Both the position numbers and the translations under genes were made by a program. The notes under the pieces were generated by a model, which saw only the letters and a program-made list of their open reading frames with translations, made no database searches and had not been told where the DNA came from. This document shows, piece after piece, positions 33,763-42,609 of a stretch of 64,000 nt of DNA (position 1 is its first letter; every line of letters begins with the position of its first letter). This DNA comes from an uncultured Elusimicrobia bacterium (GTDB taxonomy: Bacteria; Elusimicrobiota; Elusimicrobia; UBA1565; UBA9628): positions 57,784 through 121,783 of the forward strand of contig CAIKVT010000039.1 in the NCBI GenBank assembly GCA_903830945.1, in the 5' to 3' direction.

Positions 33763-35557
33763 GAACATCAAGCAGCTGCTGGTCTGGGTCTTGGCTTTCG
33801 TCCTGCTTATCGCGCTCTTTCAGAATCTGAAAGGTCCGCAGACCGAGTCGGAGATCCCTTACTCCGTATTCAAGGCCAAGCTCCGCCAGGGCTTGGTCAT
33901 GGATGTCAAGGTGCGGCCTGATCTCATCCGCGGAGAATTGAAGGGGGAGAGCGGACAGAACCAGCACTTTCGGACCCTGCCCCTGCCCGACATCAAGTTG
34001 GTCGAGGACTTGGAGGCCAACAAGGTTCAGAATTTTCAGGGCGAGCCGGATCGCAGTTGGTTGACGGGCCTGGTGGTCAACATTGGCTGGATCCTGCTGC
34101 TTTTCGGGCTCTGGTGGTTCTTCGTCATCCGTCAGGTCCAGGGGGGGGGCAAGCAGGCCCTTTCGTTCGGGCGTAGCCGGGCGCGGCGCATCGACGAAAA
34201 GAAGAAGGGGACCACGTTCGCGGACGTGGCCGGCGCCGATGAGCCTAAGGAGGAGCTCCAGGAGATCGTCGAGTTCCTCAAGAGCCCCGATAAGTTCGAG
34301 AAGCTTGGCGGCAAGATGCCGCACGGCGTGCTGCTTTTTGGCGCCCCGGGCACGGGAAAGACGCTGCTGGCCCGGGCTGTGGCCGGCGAGGCCGGCGTGC
34401 CATTTTTCTCGGCCTCCGCCTCGGAGTTCGTGGAGATGTTCGTGGGCGTGGGCGCCTCGCGCGTGCGCGACCTCTTCGATCAGGCCAAGAAGGCGGCCCC
34501 ATCCGTGATCTTCGTCGATGAGCTCGATGCGGTCGGCCGCCATCGCTTCGCCGGCATCGGGGGCGGGCATGATGAGCGCGAGCAGACCTTGAACCAGCTT
34601 TTGATCGAGCTTGACGGCTTCGAGCAGAGTCAGGGCGTCGTGCTCATCGCGGCTACCAACCGACCGGACGTTATCGACCCCGCTCTGCTGCGGCCCGGCC
34701 GTTTCGACCGGCAGGTCGCCATCCCCCTGCCGCATCTTAAGGGCCGTGAGGAGATTCTTAAAGTCCATGCCCGCAAGGTCAAGATGGGCGCGGATGCCGA
34801 TCTCTCGATTATCGCGCGGCGCACACCGGGCTTCTCCGGGGCGGATCTAGCCAATGTGGTCAACGAGGCGGCGCTTCTGGCCGCGCGTAAGTCCAAGGAT
34901 GCCGTCGAGCTTTCCGATCTGGAGGAGTCCATCGAACGGGTGGTTTCCGGTCCCCAGCGCAAGTCGCGCATCATGTCCGACACCGAGAAGAAGATCGTGG
35001 CATATCACGAGTCCGGACATGTCGTGGTCGCCAAGCTCCTGCCCAATACCGATCCGGTGCATAAGGTTTCCATCGTCTCTCGTGGTCATGCCTTGGGCTA
35101 CACTTTGCAGCTGCCCAAGGAGGATAAACATCTGACTTCGCGCAGCGAGATCCTTAATCGCCTCGCCGTGCTGCTGGGAGGGCGTTGTTCCGAGGAGCTG
35201 GTTTTCAGCGATATCACCACGGGCGCGGCTGACGACCTATCCAAGGCCTCGGCTTATGCCATCAGGATGGTCACGGAATTCGGTATGAGTGATAAGGTCG
35301 GTCCGCTCTCGCTTAAGGAGCCGGATCGTGAGATTTTCTTGGGTCGCGATATCTCGCAGGGCGCGGGTTATTCGGAGAGCACTGCCGAGCTTGTCGATGG
35401 AGAAGTCAAGCGCATCGTGTTGGAGGCGCAGGCCAAGGCCCGGGAGCTGCTGAGTACACATCGGCAGAAGCTCGACATCCTGGCCGCCAAGCTCATCGAG
35501 GTCGAGTTCCTTTCCGGAGATGAGATCGATGTCCTTTTTCAAGGGGCAGCCGCTTAA
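33752..35557 (+). CDS. ftsH: ATP-dependent zinc metalloprotease FtsH
   Basis: A 601-residue membrane protease. Two N-terminal helices (about 8-25 and 108-128) flank a small periplasmic domain; then the AAA module with [11 protein letters not shown] (Walker A), [11 protein letters not shown] (Walker B), the SRH region [21 protein letters not shown], and the zinc site HESGH near residue 414. It degrades membrane and regulatory proteins. GTG 33752, inside the end of hpt, gives the family N-terminus; the longer ATG frame from 33710 reads through hpt and is rejected. Slightly shorter than E. coli FtsH at the C-terminus. Confidence 0.96.
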   Translation: MENKNIKQLLVWVLAFVLLIALFQNLKGPQTESEIPYSVFKAKLRQGLVMDVKVRPDLIRGELKGESGQNQHFRTLPLPDIKLVEDLEANKVQNFQGEPDRSWLTGLVVNIGWILLLFGLWWFFVIRQVQGGGKQALSFGRSRARRIDEKKKGTTFADVAGADEPKEELQEIVEFLKSPDKFEKLGGKMPHGVLLFGAPGTGKTLLARAVAGEAGVPFFSASASEFVEMFVGVGASRVRDLFDQAKKAAPSVIFVDELDAVGRHRFAGIGGGHDEREQTLNQLLIELDGFEQSQGVVLIAATNRPDVIDPALLRPGRFDRQVAIPLPHLKGREEILKVHARKVKMGADADLSIIARRTPGFSGADLANVVNEAALLAARKSKDAVELSDLEESIERVVSGPQRKSRIMSDTEKKIVAYHESGHVVVAKLLPNTDPVHKVSIVSRGHALGYTLQLPKEDKHLTSRSEILNRLAVLLGGRCSEELVFSDITTGAADDLSKASAYAIRMVTEFGMSDKVGPLSLKEPDREIFLGRDISQGAGYSESTAELVDGEVKRIVLEAQAKARELLSTHRQKLDILAAKLIEVEFLSGDEIDVLFQGAAA

Positions 35558-35558
35558 G

Positions 35559-36413
35559 ATGAACGCGGCACCTTCGGTGCCGAATACAGATTTATGGGCC
35601 CTCTTAGGGCGGTCCCGCCGCGTCCCTTTGGTCATGGGCATCGTGAACGTGACGCCGGATTCCTTCTATGCCGGTAGCCGTTTCGGACCGCGGGAGGCCG
35701 CTGATGAGGCCCTGCGTCAGGTCGAGGCTGGAGCCGACTTGGTGGATATCGGCGGGCAGTCTACTCGGCCGGGTTCTGACCCCATAGTGCTCGAGGATGA
35801 GCTGGCGCGCACTGTCCCGGTCTTCGAGTTCCTGGCCGGCCGGGTTGCGGTGCCGCTCTCCATTGACACGGACAAGGCGCGGGTGGCCCGCGAGTGCCTG
35901 GCTGCCGGGGCGGCGGTGCTTAACGACGTTTCATCCCTACGCAACGATCCGGAGATGGCCGAGGCGGCGCTTGGGGCGCAGGCCGTCATCCTGATGCATC
36001 GCGGGGGGTGTTCGTCCAAGACCATGCAGGACGCTCCATATTACGGCGATGCGGTGGGCGAGGTCAAGGCGTTCCTGGTTGAGCGCCGCGAAACCTTCCG
36101 TCTGGCGGGTGGCGACCCGGCCCGGGTCCTGCTCGATCCGGGCATCGGCTTCGGCAAGGACTTGGGGCACAACCTCTCCCTTTTGAAGCACCTTGACGAG
36201 ATCGTCAATCTCGGGCCACTGGTCCTGGGCGTCTCGCGCAAGTCCTTCTTGGGACGGGTAACGCCGGACGCTGGCCCGGAGGACCGCCTGGAGGGCTCGC
36301 TCGCTGTGGCCTGTTGGGCAGCCCTGCGCGGGGTCAAAATCCTCAGGGTGCACGACGTGCGCGCGACCCAGCGGGCGCTCGCTGCGCTTGCTGCCGTTCT
36401 GGGAGCTGCCTAG
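35559..36413 (+). CDS. folP: Dihydropteroate synthase
   Basis: A 284-residue TIM barrel with VMGIVNVTPDSFYAGSRF, ADLVDIGGQSTRPGSDPI, PLSIDTDKARVAREC, LNDVSS, and LLDPGIGFGKDLGHNLSLLKHL, the pterin and PABA site signatures. It joins 4-aminobenzoate to the pterin pyrophosphate in folate synthesis. ATG 35559 lies one base after the ftsH stop; in-frame ATGs at 35520 and 35529 inside ftsH would add up to 13 residues. It precedes glmM by two bases. Confidence 0.94.
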   Translation: MNAAPSVPNTDLWALLGRSRRVPLVMGIVNVTPDSFYAGSRFGPREAADEALRQVEAGADLVDIGGQSTRPGSDPIVLEDELARTVPVFEFLAGRVAVPLSIDTDKARVARECLAAGAAVLNDVSSLRNDPEMAEAALGAQAVILMHRGGCSSKTMQDAPYYGDAVGEVKAFLVERRETFRLAGGDPARVLLDPGIGFGKDLGHNLSLLKHLDEIVNLGPLVLGVSRKSFLGRVTPDAGPEDRLEGSLAVACWAALRGVKILRVHDVRATQRALAALAAVLGAA

Positions 36414-36415
36414 AT

Positions 36416-37786
36416 ATGCCTCACCTTTTTGGGACCGATGGCGTGCGGGGTATTCCGGGGCGCTATCCCCTAGATGAAGGCACGGTCGCCGAGATCGCTG
36501 AGGCCGCGGCGCGGATGTTCTTGGCGCGGGGCTCGCGCAACGGCGCGCAGCCTGTCGTGCTTATGGGCCGCGATACGCGCGGTTCGGGCCCGGCTCTTGG
36601 TCGCTGGCTGGTGGAGGGCTTCGCTGCGGCCGGTTGTCGGACCTTGGATTTGGGCGTGGTTCCTACGCCGGCAGTGGCCTACCTGACGCCTCGCATGGGA
36701 GCTCTCTGCGGATCTATGGTTTCGGCCAGCCACAATCCCGCCAAGTTCAATGGGGTCAAGTTCTTCACTGGCGACGGCACCAAGATGTCTCTGGAGTTCG
36801 AGGAGAAGGTGGAACAGGGCTTGTCCCCCGAGGGTAAGGCTCGGCCGCGGCGGCGCGGCGCGTGCGCCGAAGACGCGGGCGCATTGGTTCGGCGCTATGA
36901 GGATTTTTTGCGCAGTACATTCCCCGCGTCGCGCGATCTCACCGGCCTGCGTATTGTGGTGGACTGCGCCAACGGAGCGGCCGCTCGCATCGCTCCGCCT
37001 CTCTTCGTGGGTCTGGGTGCGCAAGTCCTGATGTTGGGGTGTGCGCCGGATGGTCGCAACATCAACTCGGGCTGCGGGGCGTTATCTCCGCAGCGCATGC
37101 AGGCCGCGGTCCGGCGCTGGCGCGCCGACTGCGGGGTCTGCTTCGACGGCGACGCGGACCGCGCTATTTTTGCCGATGAGAAAGGCCGGCTCCTTGACGG
37201 GGACAATCTCCTGTGCCTTGCGGCATTGCAACTCCATCGCCACGGCTTGTTGCGTGCCGATAAGGTCGTGCTCACGATCATGTCCAATTTCGGCCTCATT
37301 AAGTTCCTGGAGCGTCGGGGCATCTCGGTCGTCTCCGTTCCGGTCGGAGACCGCAATGTGACTGAGGCGATCGACGCCGAGGACTTGAGCCTGGGCGGCG
37401 AGGCTTCGGGGCACATCATCTTTCGCGCGTGTGCCTCGACCGGCGACGGCATCCTCACGGCTTTGCAGACCTTGGCCGCGTGGCGAGAGTCTGGCGGGCG
37501 CTTGAGCGCCTACCGCAAGGCTTACCGTCCTATGCCTCAGCTTATCAAGAACCTGGCCGTGGATCGCAAGTCCCCTTTGGAGCGGCTGCCTCGCCTGAAG
37601 GCTCTGGTCGGCCGCTGCGAGCGGGCGCTCCGGGGAGAAGGGCGCATCATCCTCAGATATTCCGGGACGGAACCTTTGCTGCGCATCATGATCGAGGGCC
37701 CCAGTCGCCCCCGCATCGCAACCATGGCCCGCCAGTTGGCGGACGCCTACTTCGACGAGACGGGCCAACAGGAGTCGACCCTATGA
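36416..37786 (+). CDS. glmM: Phosphoglucosamine mutase
   Basis: A 456-residue alpha-D-phosphohexomutase. N-terminal LFGTDGVRG, the phospho-serine loop SASHNP (Ser105), the metal loop CFDGDADRA, sugar-binding GGEASGHIIF and phosphate-binding RYSGTEPLLRIMIEG are all present, as in GlmM. It converts glucosamine-6-phosphate to the 1-phosphate between GlmS (38509) and GlmU (47108). ATG 36416 is the family start; a longer frame from 36314 runs inside folP. Confidence 0.95.
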   Translation: MPHLFGTDGVRGIPGRYPLDEGTVAEIAEAAARMFLARGSRNGAQPVVLMGRDTRGSGPALGRWLVEGFAAAGCRTLDLGVVPTPAVAYLTPRMGALCGSMVSASHNPAKFNGVKFFTGDGTKMSLEFEEKVEQGLSPEGKARPRRRGACAEDAGALVRRYEDFLRSTFPASRDLTGLRIVVDCANGAAARIAPPLFVGLGAQVLMLGCAPDGRNINSGCGALSPQRMQAAVRRWRADCGVCFDGDADRAIFADEKGRLLDGDNLLCLAALQLHRHGLLRADKVVLTIMSNFGLIKFLERRGISVVSVPVGDRNVTEAIDAEDLSLGGEASGHIIFRACASTGDGILTALQTLAAWRESGGRLSAYRKAYRPMPQLIKNLAVDRKSPLERLPRLKALVGRCERALRGEGRIILRYSGTEPLLRIMIEGPSRPRIATMARQLADAYFDETGQQESTL

Positions 37787-38505
37787 AGACCAACACCGTG
37801 AAGCTTGGAGTTAATATCGACCACATCGCCACCCTGCGCCAGGCGCGCCGGGACGTGTATCCCGACCCGGTGGCCGCCGCTCAGGTCTGCCGACAGGCGG
37901 GAGCCGGTCTGATCGTCTGTCACTTGCGCCAGGACCGCCGGCACATTCAGGACGCGGATCTATTTAAGCTCTGCGCACTGAAGGGCGAGACGCACCTTGA
38001 GATGGCAACCGTTCCGGAGATCGTAGCCCTTGCCCTGCGAGCGCGTCCCGACTCTGTCTGCATCGTGCCGGAGAGCGCCCGGGAGGTGACGACCCAGGGA
38101 GGACTCAACCTCAAGACCCAGTCCCAGGCCGTGGGCCATGCCATCGCGCGGCTCAAGAGGGCCGGCATCGAGGTCAGCCTCTTCATCGACCCAGAGGCGG
38201 CTAGCGTGCGTATGGCTAAGTCTTTGGGCGCGGATGTCGTTGAGCTCTGCACCGCGGCCTACGCAGAGGCTGAGGGCAAGAGCCGGTGCTCGGCCGAGTT
38301 GGAGCGCCTCGAGCTGGCGGGATATCTGGCCGATGAGATGGGCCTGGGCCTGCATGCGGGGCACGGTCTTGACTATCACAACGTGCGCCCGGTCGCCCGG
38401 ATCCCGCGGCTAGGCGTCCTCAACATCGGATTCTCCATCATTGCCCGCGCGGTGTTCGTGGGTCTTAAGACCGCCGTTCTGGAGATGAAGCTTCTTTTGA
38501 GCTGA
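37783..38505 (+). CDS. pdxJ: Pyridoxine 5'-phosphate synthase
   Basis: A 240-residue PdxJ: LGVNIDHIATLRQARRDVYPDPVAAA, CHLRQDRRHIQDAD, ETHLEMATV, CIVPE, SLFIDPE and the final GLGLHAGHGLDYHNV and LNIGFSIIARAVFVGL are family blocks. It condenses 3-amino-2-oxopropyl phosphate with deoxyxylulose 5-phosphate to give pyridoxine phosphate. ATG 37783 overlaps the glmM stop as ATGA. The pdxJ gene is near acpS, as in E. coli, but here glmS and an unknown gene lie between them. Confidence 0.95.
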   Translation: MKTNTVKLGVNIDHIATLRQARRDVYPDPVAAAQVCRQAGAGLIVCHLRQDRRHIQDADLFKLCALKGETHLEMATVPEIVALALRARPDSVCIVPESAREVTTQGGLNLKTQSQAVGHAIARLKRAGIEVSLFIDPEAASVRMAKSLGADVVELCTAAYAEAEGKSRCSAELERLELAGYLADEMGLGLHAGHGLDYHNVRPVARIPRLGVLNIGFSIIARAVFVGLKTAVLEMKLLLS

Positions 38506-38508
38506 AAC

Positions 38509-40374
38509 ATGTGCGGCATCGTCGGTTACGCGGGGCGAAGGCCCGCCACGCCTTTCATCCTGGAGGGCCTCAAGCGCCTCGAGTACCGCGGCTATGACTC
38601 GGCCGGAATCGCTGTGGCCGAAAGTGGGGGCATCCATCGCCGCCGTGCCGCGGGCAAGTTGGTCAACCTCGAGGCGGTCCTGAAGAAGTCCCCGCTGTCG
38701 GGCATTGTGGCTTTAGGTCATACCCGCTGGGCCACGCACGGCAAGCCCTCCGAGGAGAACGCGCATCCGCACTGCGACTGTTCGGGCGAACTCGTGGTCA
38801 TCCATAACGGGATCATCGAGAATTATATTGAGATCAAGGAGCGGTTGGCTCAGGCTGGCCACAAGTTCGCCTCGGATACGGACACCGAGGTGGCGGCCCA
38901 CCTCATCGAGGAAAAGCTCAAGGGCCTGTATCGGCCGGGGGCGACTCCAGGCTTCGCCGAGCCCGCTCTCTTCGAGGCCGTGCGCCTGGCCTTGGGCGAG
39001 GTGAAGGGCGCCTACGCCTTGGCCGTGCTCTGGGCCAAGGCCCCGGATGTCATCATCTCGGCCAAGACCGCCTCACCTCTTATCATCGGTCTGGGCGAGG
39101 GGGAGAACTTCCTGGCCTCTGACGTGCCCGCTTTCCTGGCCCATACGCGCAGGGTGGTATTCCTGGAGGATGGGGAGATGGCCGTGGTGAAGGCCGATGA
39201 CTGTCGATTTTTCTCATTGGCGGGCAAGCGCTTGGACAAGGCTCCGGTCACGATCCAATGGGACCGGACCATGGCGGAGAAGGGAGGCTATCGCCACTTC
39301 ATGCTCAAGGAGATCCACGAACAGCCCGCGGCCTGCGAGGACACCTTGCGCGGTCGCTTCTTCCCCTTGCGCGACGGCGTTCTGCAGCGCGAGGCGGGCA
39401 TCTCGGTCGCCGCGCTTAAGACCGTGCGTCAGTTCCATATCGTGGCTTGCGGCACGGCCTATCACGCGGGGCTGGTCGGCAAGTACTGGCTCGAGGAGGC
39501 CACCGGGGTGCCTACGCACGCGGAGACGGCCTCGGAGTTCCGCTACCGCAAGAGCACCTTGAGCAAGGACGACCTGGTCATCGCCATCAGCCAGTCCGGT
39601 GAGACGGCTGATACCTTGGCCGCGGTGCGCAGCGCCAAGGAGAAGGGCGCCAAGGTCCTTTCCATCTGCAACACTGTGGGCGCGGCCATCCCTCGCGTCG
39701 CCGACCATAACCTTTATACGCACTGCGGCCCGGAGTTGGGCGTGGCCTCGACCAAGGCCTTCATCGGCCAGATGTCCGCTTTAGCTATCTTCACCATGCA
39801 CGCGGCCCTGGCGCGGGGCACGCTGTCCGAGCCGGGCGCGCGGGAGCTGGTGGATCAGTTGGTTCGCTTGCCCGGGGATATCCGCGCGGTGTTGAAGCTC
39901 GACCCGCAGATCCTGGATATCGCCGGCAAGTTCCACAAGAAGGGCCATTTCCTCTTCATCGGCCGCGGCCTCAACTATCCCATCGCGTTGGAAGGCGCCC
40001 TCAAACTCAAGGAGATCTCCTACGTGCACGCCGAGGGCTACGCGGCCGGGGAGATGAAGCATGGCCCTATCGCCATCATCGACGAGGACGTCTCCGTCGT
40101 GGCCATTGCCACCCGTGCTAAGACCTACGACAAGATGGCTTCCAACTGCCAGGAGGCCAAGGCCCGCGGCGCGCAGGTGATCGCCTTGGTGACCGAGGGG
40201 GCGCCGCCTTTGCCCGGCGCCGACTACCAGATCCAGCTGCCGCCGGTGCCGGAACTGCTTTCGCCGATCGTCAATGTCGTGCCTCTGCAGCTTTTTGCCT
40301 ATCACATCGCGGATTTGCGCGGCTGCGACGTGGACCAGCCGAGGAACCTGGCCAAGAGTGTCACCGTCGAGTAA
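38509..40374 (+). CDS. glmS: Glucosamine-6-phosphate synthase (isomerizing)
   Basis: A 621-residue two-domain enzyme. The glutaminase domain begins at MCGIVGYAG with Cys1 as nucleophile after Met removal, then LEYRGYDSAG, HTRWATHGKPS; two SIS domains follow with CGTAYHAGL, ISQSGETADTL and the C-terminal LAKSVTVE, part of the sugar-binding tail. It makes glucosamine-6-phosphate from fructose-6-phosphate and glutamine, starting the amino-sugar pathway completed by GlmM and GlmU encoded in this window. Starts three bases after pdxJ. Confidence 0.96.
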   Translation: MCGIVGYAGRRPATPFILEGLKRLEYRGYDSAGIAVAESGGIHRRRAAGKLVNLEAVLKKSPLSGIVALGHTRWATHGKPSEENAHPHCDCSGELVVIHNGIIENYIEIKERLAQAGHKFASDTDTEVAAHLIEEKLKGLYRPGATPGFAEPALFEAVRLALGEVKGAYALAVLWAKAPDVIISAKTASPLIIGLGEGENFLASDVPAFLAHTRRVVFLEDGEMAVVKADDCRFFSLAGKRLDKAPVTIQWDRTMAEKGGYRHFMLKEIHEQPAACEDTLRGRFFPLRDGVLQREAGISVAALKTVRQFHIVACGTAYHAGLVGKYWLEEATGVPTHAETASEFRYRKSTLSKDDLVIAISQSGETADTLAAVRSAKEKGAKVLSICNTVGAAIPRVADHNLYTHCGPELGVASTKAFIGQMSALAIFTMHAALARGTLSEPGARELVDQLVRLPGDIRAVLKLDPQILDIAGKFHKKGHFLFIGRGLNYPIALEGALKLKEISYVHAEGYAAGEMKHGPIAIIDEDVSVVAIATRAKTYDKMASNCQEAKARGAQVIALVTEGAPPLPGADYQIQLPPVPELLSPIVNVVPLQLFAYHIADLRGCDVDQPRNLAKSVTVE

Positions 40375-40813
40375 CCTGCCGTCCTGGTCGCATTTCTCCA
40401 AGCCCCAGCACGTGGGGACGCGGTCTTTCGTGTTGGGAATGCTCGTGGGCATCCTGATCGCGCTGCTGCCCTGGGAGCCTGTTTTCCTTTGGCTGGCCGG
40501 CCGTTTCGACCTGGCCTGCTTCCGGCATGAGGAGCGCAAAGTCTGTTCACCTCAGGTCATGCTGGCCTACCGGCTTAAGCTCTCCTATGAGGAGGTCGCG
40601 GCCAACCCCCATAAGTACGCAGGTAAGCCGGTGGTCTGGTGCGTGGACCACTCGGGAGTTTCCTATCTGGAAGGGCGGCCCTCCCAGACCTTGAGTTGGT
40701 CCAACGAGCAGGCTGTCCCCCACACCTCGGATCGCCATTGCGAGAAGATGCTCGCCGTGGTCGAGGAGTCCGGCAGCGAGGGCGTGCTGCTGCGCTATAT
40801 AGGGACGCCTTAG
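40358..40813 (+). CDS. Unknown single-pass membrane protein
   Basis: The protein is not recognised. From GTG 40358, inside the last 17 bases of glmS, it has 151 residues: a short polar N-terminus, one hydrophobic segment (SFVLGMLVGILIALLPWEPVFLWLAG, written as about residues 22-47), then a soluble domain with four cysteines (ACF, KVC, VVWC and HCE contexts) and a conserved-looking YAGKPVVWCVDHSGVSYL core that could be a small beta domain on the periplasmic side. The gene abuts acpS and shares the operon. The start is uncertain; downstream TTG/CTG codons or ATG before LVGIL are alternatives. Confidence 0.6.
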   Translation: MSPSSNLPSWSHFSKPQHVGTRSFVLGMLVGILIALLPWEPVFLWLAGRFDLACFRHEERKVCSPQVMLAYRLKLSYEEVAANPHKYAGKPVVWCVDHSGVSYLEGRPSQTLSWSNEQAVPHTSDRHCEKMLAVVEESGSEGVLLRYIGTP

Positions 40814-41155
40814 ATGGAGATTGGGCTCGATATCGTTGAGGTCCATCGTATCCGCCGGATCATCCGGCGCACACCGGGTTTTCTGGCTCGGGTGTTCACC
40901 AAGGACGAGATCGCCTACTGCTGCGACCATAAGGACCCGTGGCCGCATTATGCGGTGCGTTTTGCGGCCAAGGAGGCGGTCTGGAAAGCCTTGGGCCAGG
41001 AGCGCATCGCCTTGAAGGACATCTCGGTCGATCGTGACAGCCGCGGCAAGCCCAGCGTGCTCATCAAAGGCCGTCGGGCGCGTGGCCTGAAGCTCTCTTT
41101 GTCGCACGGCGAGGACTATGCGGTGGCCGTGGCGCTCAAGGAGGACCAGGCATGA
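40814..41155 (+). CDS. acpS: Holo-[acyl-carrier-protein] synthase
   Basis: A 113-residue phosphopantetheinyl transferase of AcpS type: IGLDIVEVHRIRRII with the metal-binding Asp, VFTKDEIAYC, and RFAAKEAVWKAL with the catalytic Glu/Lys, then LSLSHGEDYAVAVAL. It transfers phosphopantetheine from CoA to acyl carrier protein. ATG follows the previous stop directly (TAGATG) and the end overlaps nnrD as ATGA. Confidence 0.94.
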   Translation: MEIGLDIVEVHRIRRIIRRTPGFLARVFTKDEIAYCCDHKDPWPHYAVRFAAKEAVWKALGQERIALKDISVDRDSRGKPSVLIKGRRARGLKLSLSHGEDYAVAVALKEDQA

Positions 41156-42063
41156 AGGCCCTTTCCAAGCTCGAGTTGCGTGAGGCCTTGGTCACGCGTG
41201 AGCCCGCCGACCACAAGGGGATCTTCGGTCATGTGCTGGTCGTGGCCGGCTCGCGCAACATGGCCGGAGCGGCGGTGCTGGCGACGCGGGCGGCCTTGCG
41301 CTCGGGCGCGGGTTTGGTGACGGCTGCCGTGCCGGCCGGCGTCCAGAGGATATTGGCTGAGCTGGCTCCCGAGGCGCTTACCATCGGCTTGCCTGAGAAC
41401 GCTTACGGCTGTCTGCGGCCGGAGGGGGTCTCGCGCCTGCGCGCGGCGCACCGGGGGACCGAGTATTCGGTGATGGCGATCGGGCCGGGAATTTCCGAGA
41501 ATTCGGACACGGCCAAGTTCGTTCTGCTGGCCTTAAGCGTTTTGCCTTTGCCCGCCGTGGTGGATGCCGACGCTTTGAACATACTTGCCGCCCAAGAGGT
41601 CTCAGGCGTGCGCCAGTTGATGAAGGGGCGCAAGCAGCCCTGCATCTTCACTCCGCATCCGGGAGAGATGGCGCGCTGTCTGGTGGTGGGCACCAAGCAC
41701 ATTAAGGAAGACCGGATGGCCTGCGCGGAGCGCTTGGCGCGGGAGTGGAACGGGGTGGCGCTTTTGAAGGGGCAAGGGACTTTGATCTCAAGCGGCTCGC
41801 GCACGGTGGCCAACCCCACGGGCTGTCCGGGCCTGGCCAAGGGCGGGACCGGCGACGTTCTTACGGGCCTCATCGCGGGGCTTTGGGCGCAGATGCTGGC
41901 CTCGGGACGGGCGCGTGGGGACCTGCCTTTCTGGGCCGCGGCTTTGGGCGCGTGGCTGCACGGCCGGGCCGGGGAACTGGCCGAGGCTGAGAAGACCGGT
42001 TACGCCATGACCGCCCAGGACGTCATCGAGCATCTGCCGGTTGCCTTCAAAGAACTCCTTTAG
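41152..42063 (+). CDS. nnrD: ADP-dependent NAD(P)H-hydrate dehydratase
   Basis: A 303-residue protein equal to the C-terminal (YjeF-C) half of the bifunctional Nnr enzyme: GHVLVVAGSRNMAGAAVLATRAALRSGAGLVT, IFTPHPGEMARCL, LLKGQGTLI and NPTGCPGLAKGGTGDVLTGLIAGL. It repairs hydrated NAD(P)H. The epimerase half (NnrE) is not fused and not in the window. Start overlaps the acpS stop as ATGA. A weak 6-bp stem (42064-42083) follows the stop. Confidence 0.92.
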   Translation: MKALSKLELREALVTREPADHKGIFGHVLVVAGSRNMAGAAVLATRAALRSGAGLVTAAVPAGVQRILAELAPEALTIGLPENAYGCLRPEGVSRLRAAHRGTEYSVMAIGPGISENSDTAKFVLLALSVLPLPAVVDADALNILAAQEVSGVRQLMKGRKQPCIFTPHPGEMARCLVVGTKHIKEDRMACAERLAREWNGVALLKGQGTLISSGSRTVANPTGCPGLAKGGTGDVLTGLIAGLWAQMLASGRARGDLPFWAAALGAWLHGRAGELAEAEKTGYAMTAQDVIEHLPVAFKELL

Positions 42064-42087
42064 CCGGGGTCAGGCTGCCCCGGATTA

Positions 42088-42139
42088 ATTCGGGGACACA
42101 ATACTTATCTCTGGTGAATTGAGTATTGTGTCCCCGAAT
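42088..42139. repeat. REP-like perfect hairpin with GGGGACAC arms
   Basis: Two perfectly complementary 18-base arms (42088-42105 and 42122-42139), each containing the GGGGACACAATACT core or its complement, separated by 16 bases. It fills the nnrD-tsaE gap. Similar GGGGACACAATACTT palindromes are, from general knowledge, associated with REP/RAYT-type mobile repeats in many bacteria; no transposase is in the window. Its right arm ends next to the tsaE -10 region. Confidence 0.75.
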
Positions 42140-42147
42140 GCGATAAT
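42139..42147 (+). promoter_or_regulatory. Extended -10 promoter of tsaE, leaderless
   Basis: TGCGATAAT, six bases before the tsaE ATG at 42154. The T of the TG is the last base of the REP-like hairpin, so the element abuts or contributes to the promoter. The same TGCGATAAT plus six bases occurs before the uridine kinase gene. Confidence 0.6.
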
Positions 42148-42153
42148 GACCGC

Positions 42154-42609
42154 ATGGTCGTGACGACCAAGACCGAAGCGCAGACGTTGGCTCTCGGCCG
42201 CCGCCTGGGTCGGCTCCTTAAAGGCTACGACGTCGTTTGCCTGGACGGCGACCTGGGCAGCGGCAAGACGACTTTGACCCGAGGCCTGGCCAAGGGCTTG
42301 GGCTCGTGCAACCGCGTGGCCAGCCCAACCTTCGCCTTGGCGCGCATCTACCGCAGTCCGCGCTGGCTCATCTATCACTTAGACCTCTATCGCGTCAGCG
42401 CCGACCAGACCCGCGACATCGGCCTCGAGGAGTTCACCTCGGATCCCCGCGGCATCTGCGTCGTGGAATGGCCTCAAGCCGGCGAAGCCTATTATCCCAA
42501 GGACCGCCTCGAAGTCCGCCTCTCGCATCTCAAGTGTGGCCGCAAGCTGCGGTTCATCGGCAAAGGTCCTCGTTCCCGCGCGATCATCCGGCGGTTGGGG
42601 GTCAATTGA
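42154..42609 (+). CDS. tsaE: tRNA threonylcarbamoyladenosine protein TsaE
   Basis: A 151-residue P-loop ATPase. LDGDLGSGKTTLTRGLAKGLG is the Walker A region, then VASPTFALARIY, HLDLYRV and VVEWPQAGE, the TsaE signatures. With TsaB, TsaC and TsaD it makes the t6A modification at position 37 of ANN-decoding tRNAs. The next gene, tsaB, begins on a TTGA overlap with its stop codon. No Shine-Dalgarno sequence precedes the ATG; an extended -10 does. Confidence 0.93.
   Translation: MVVTTKTEAQTLALGRRLGRLLKGYDVVCLDGDLGSGKTTLTRGLAKGLGSCNRVASPTFALARIYRSPRWLIYHLDLYRVSADQTRDIGLEEFTSDPRGICVVEWPQAGEAYYPKDRLEVRLSHLKCGRKLRFIGKGPRSRAIIRRLGVN

Noticed and set aside
42064..42083. CCGGGG/CCCCGG stem after nnrD as a terminator
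   Set aside because: The stem is only six bases with an eight-base loop and no T-tract follows.
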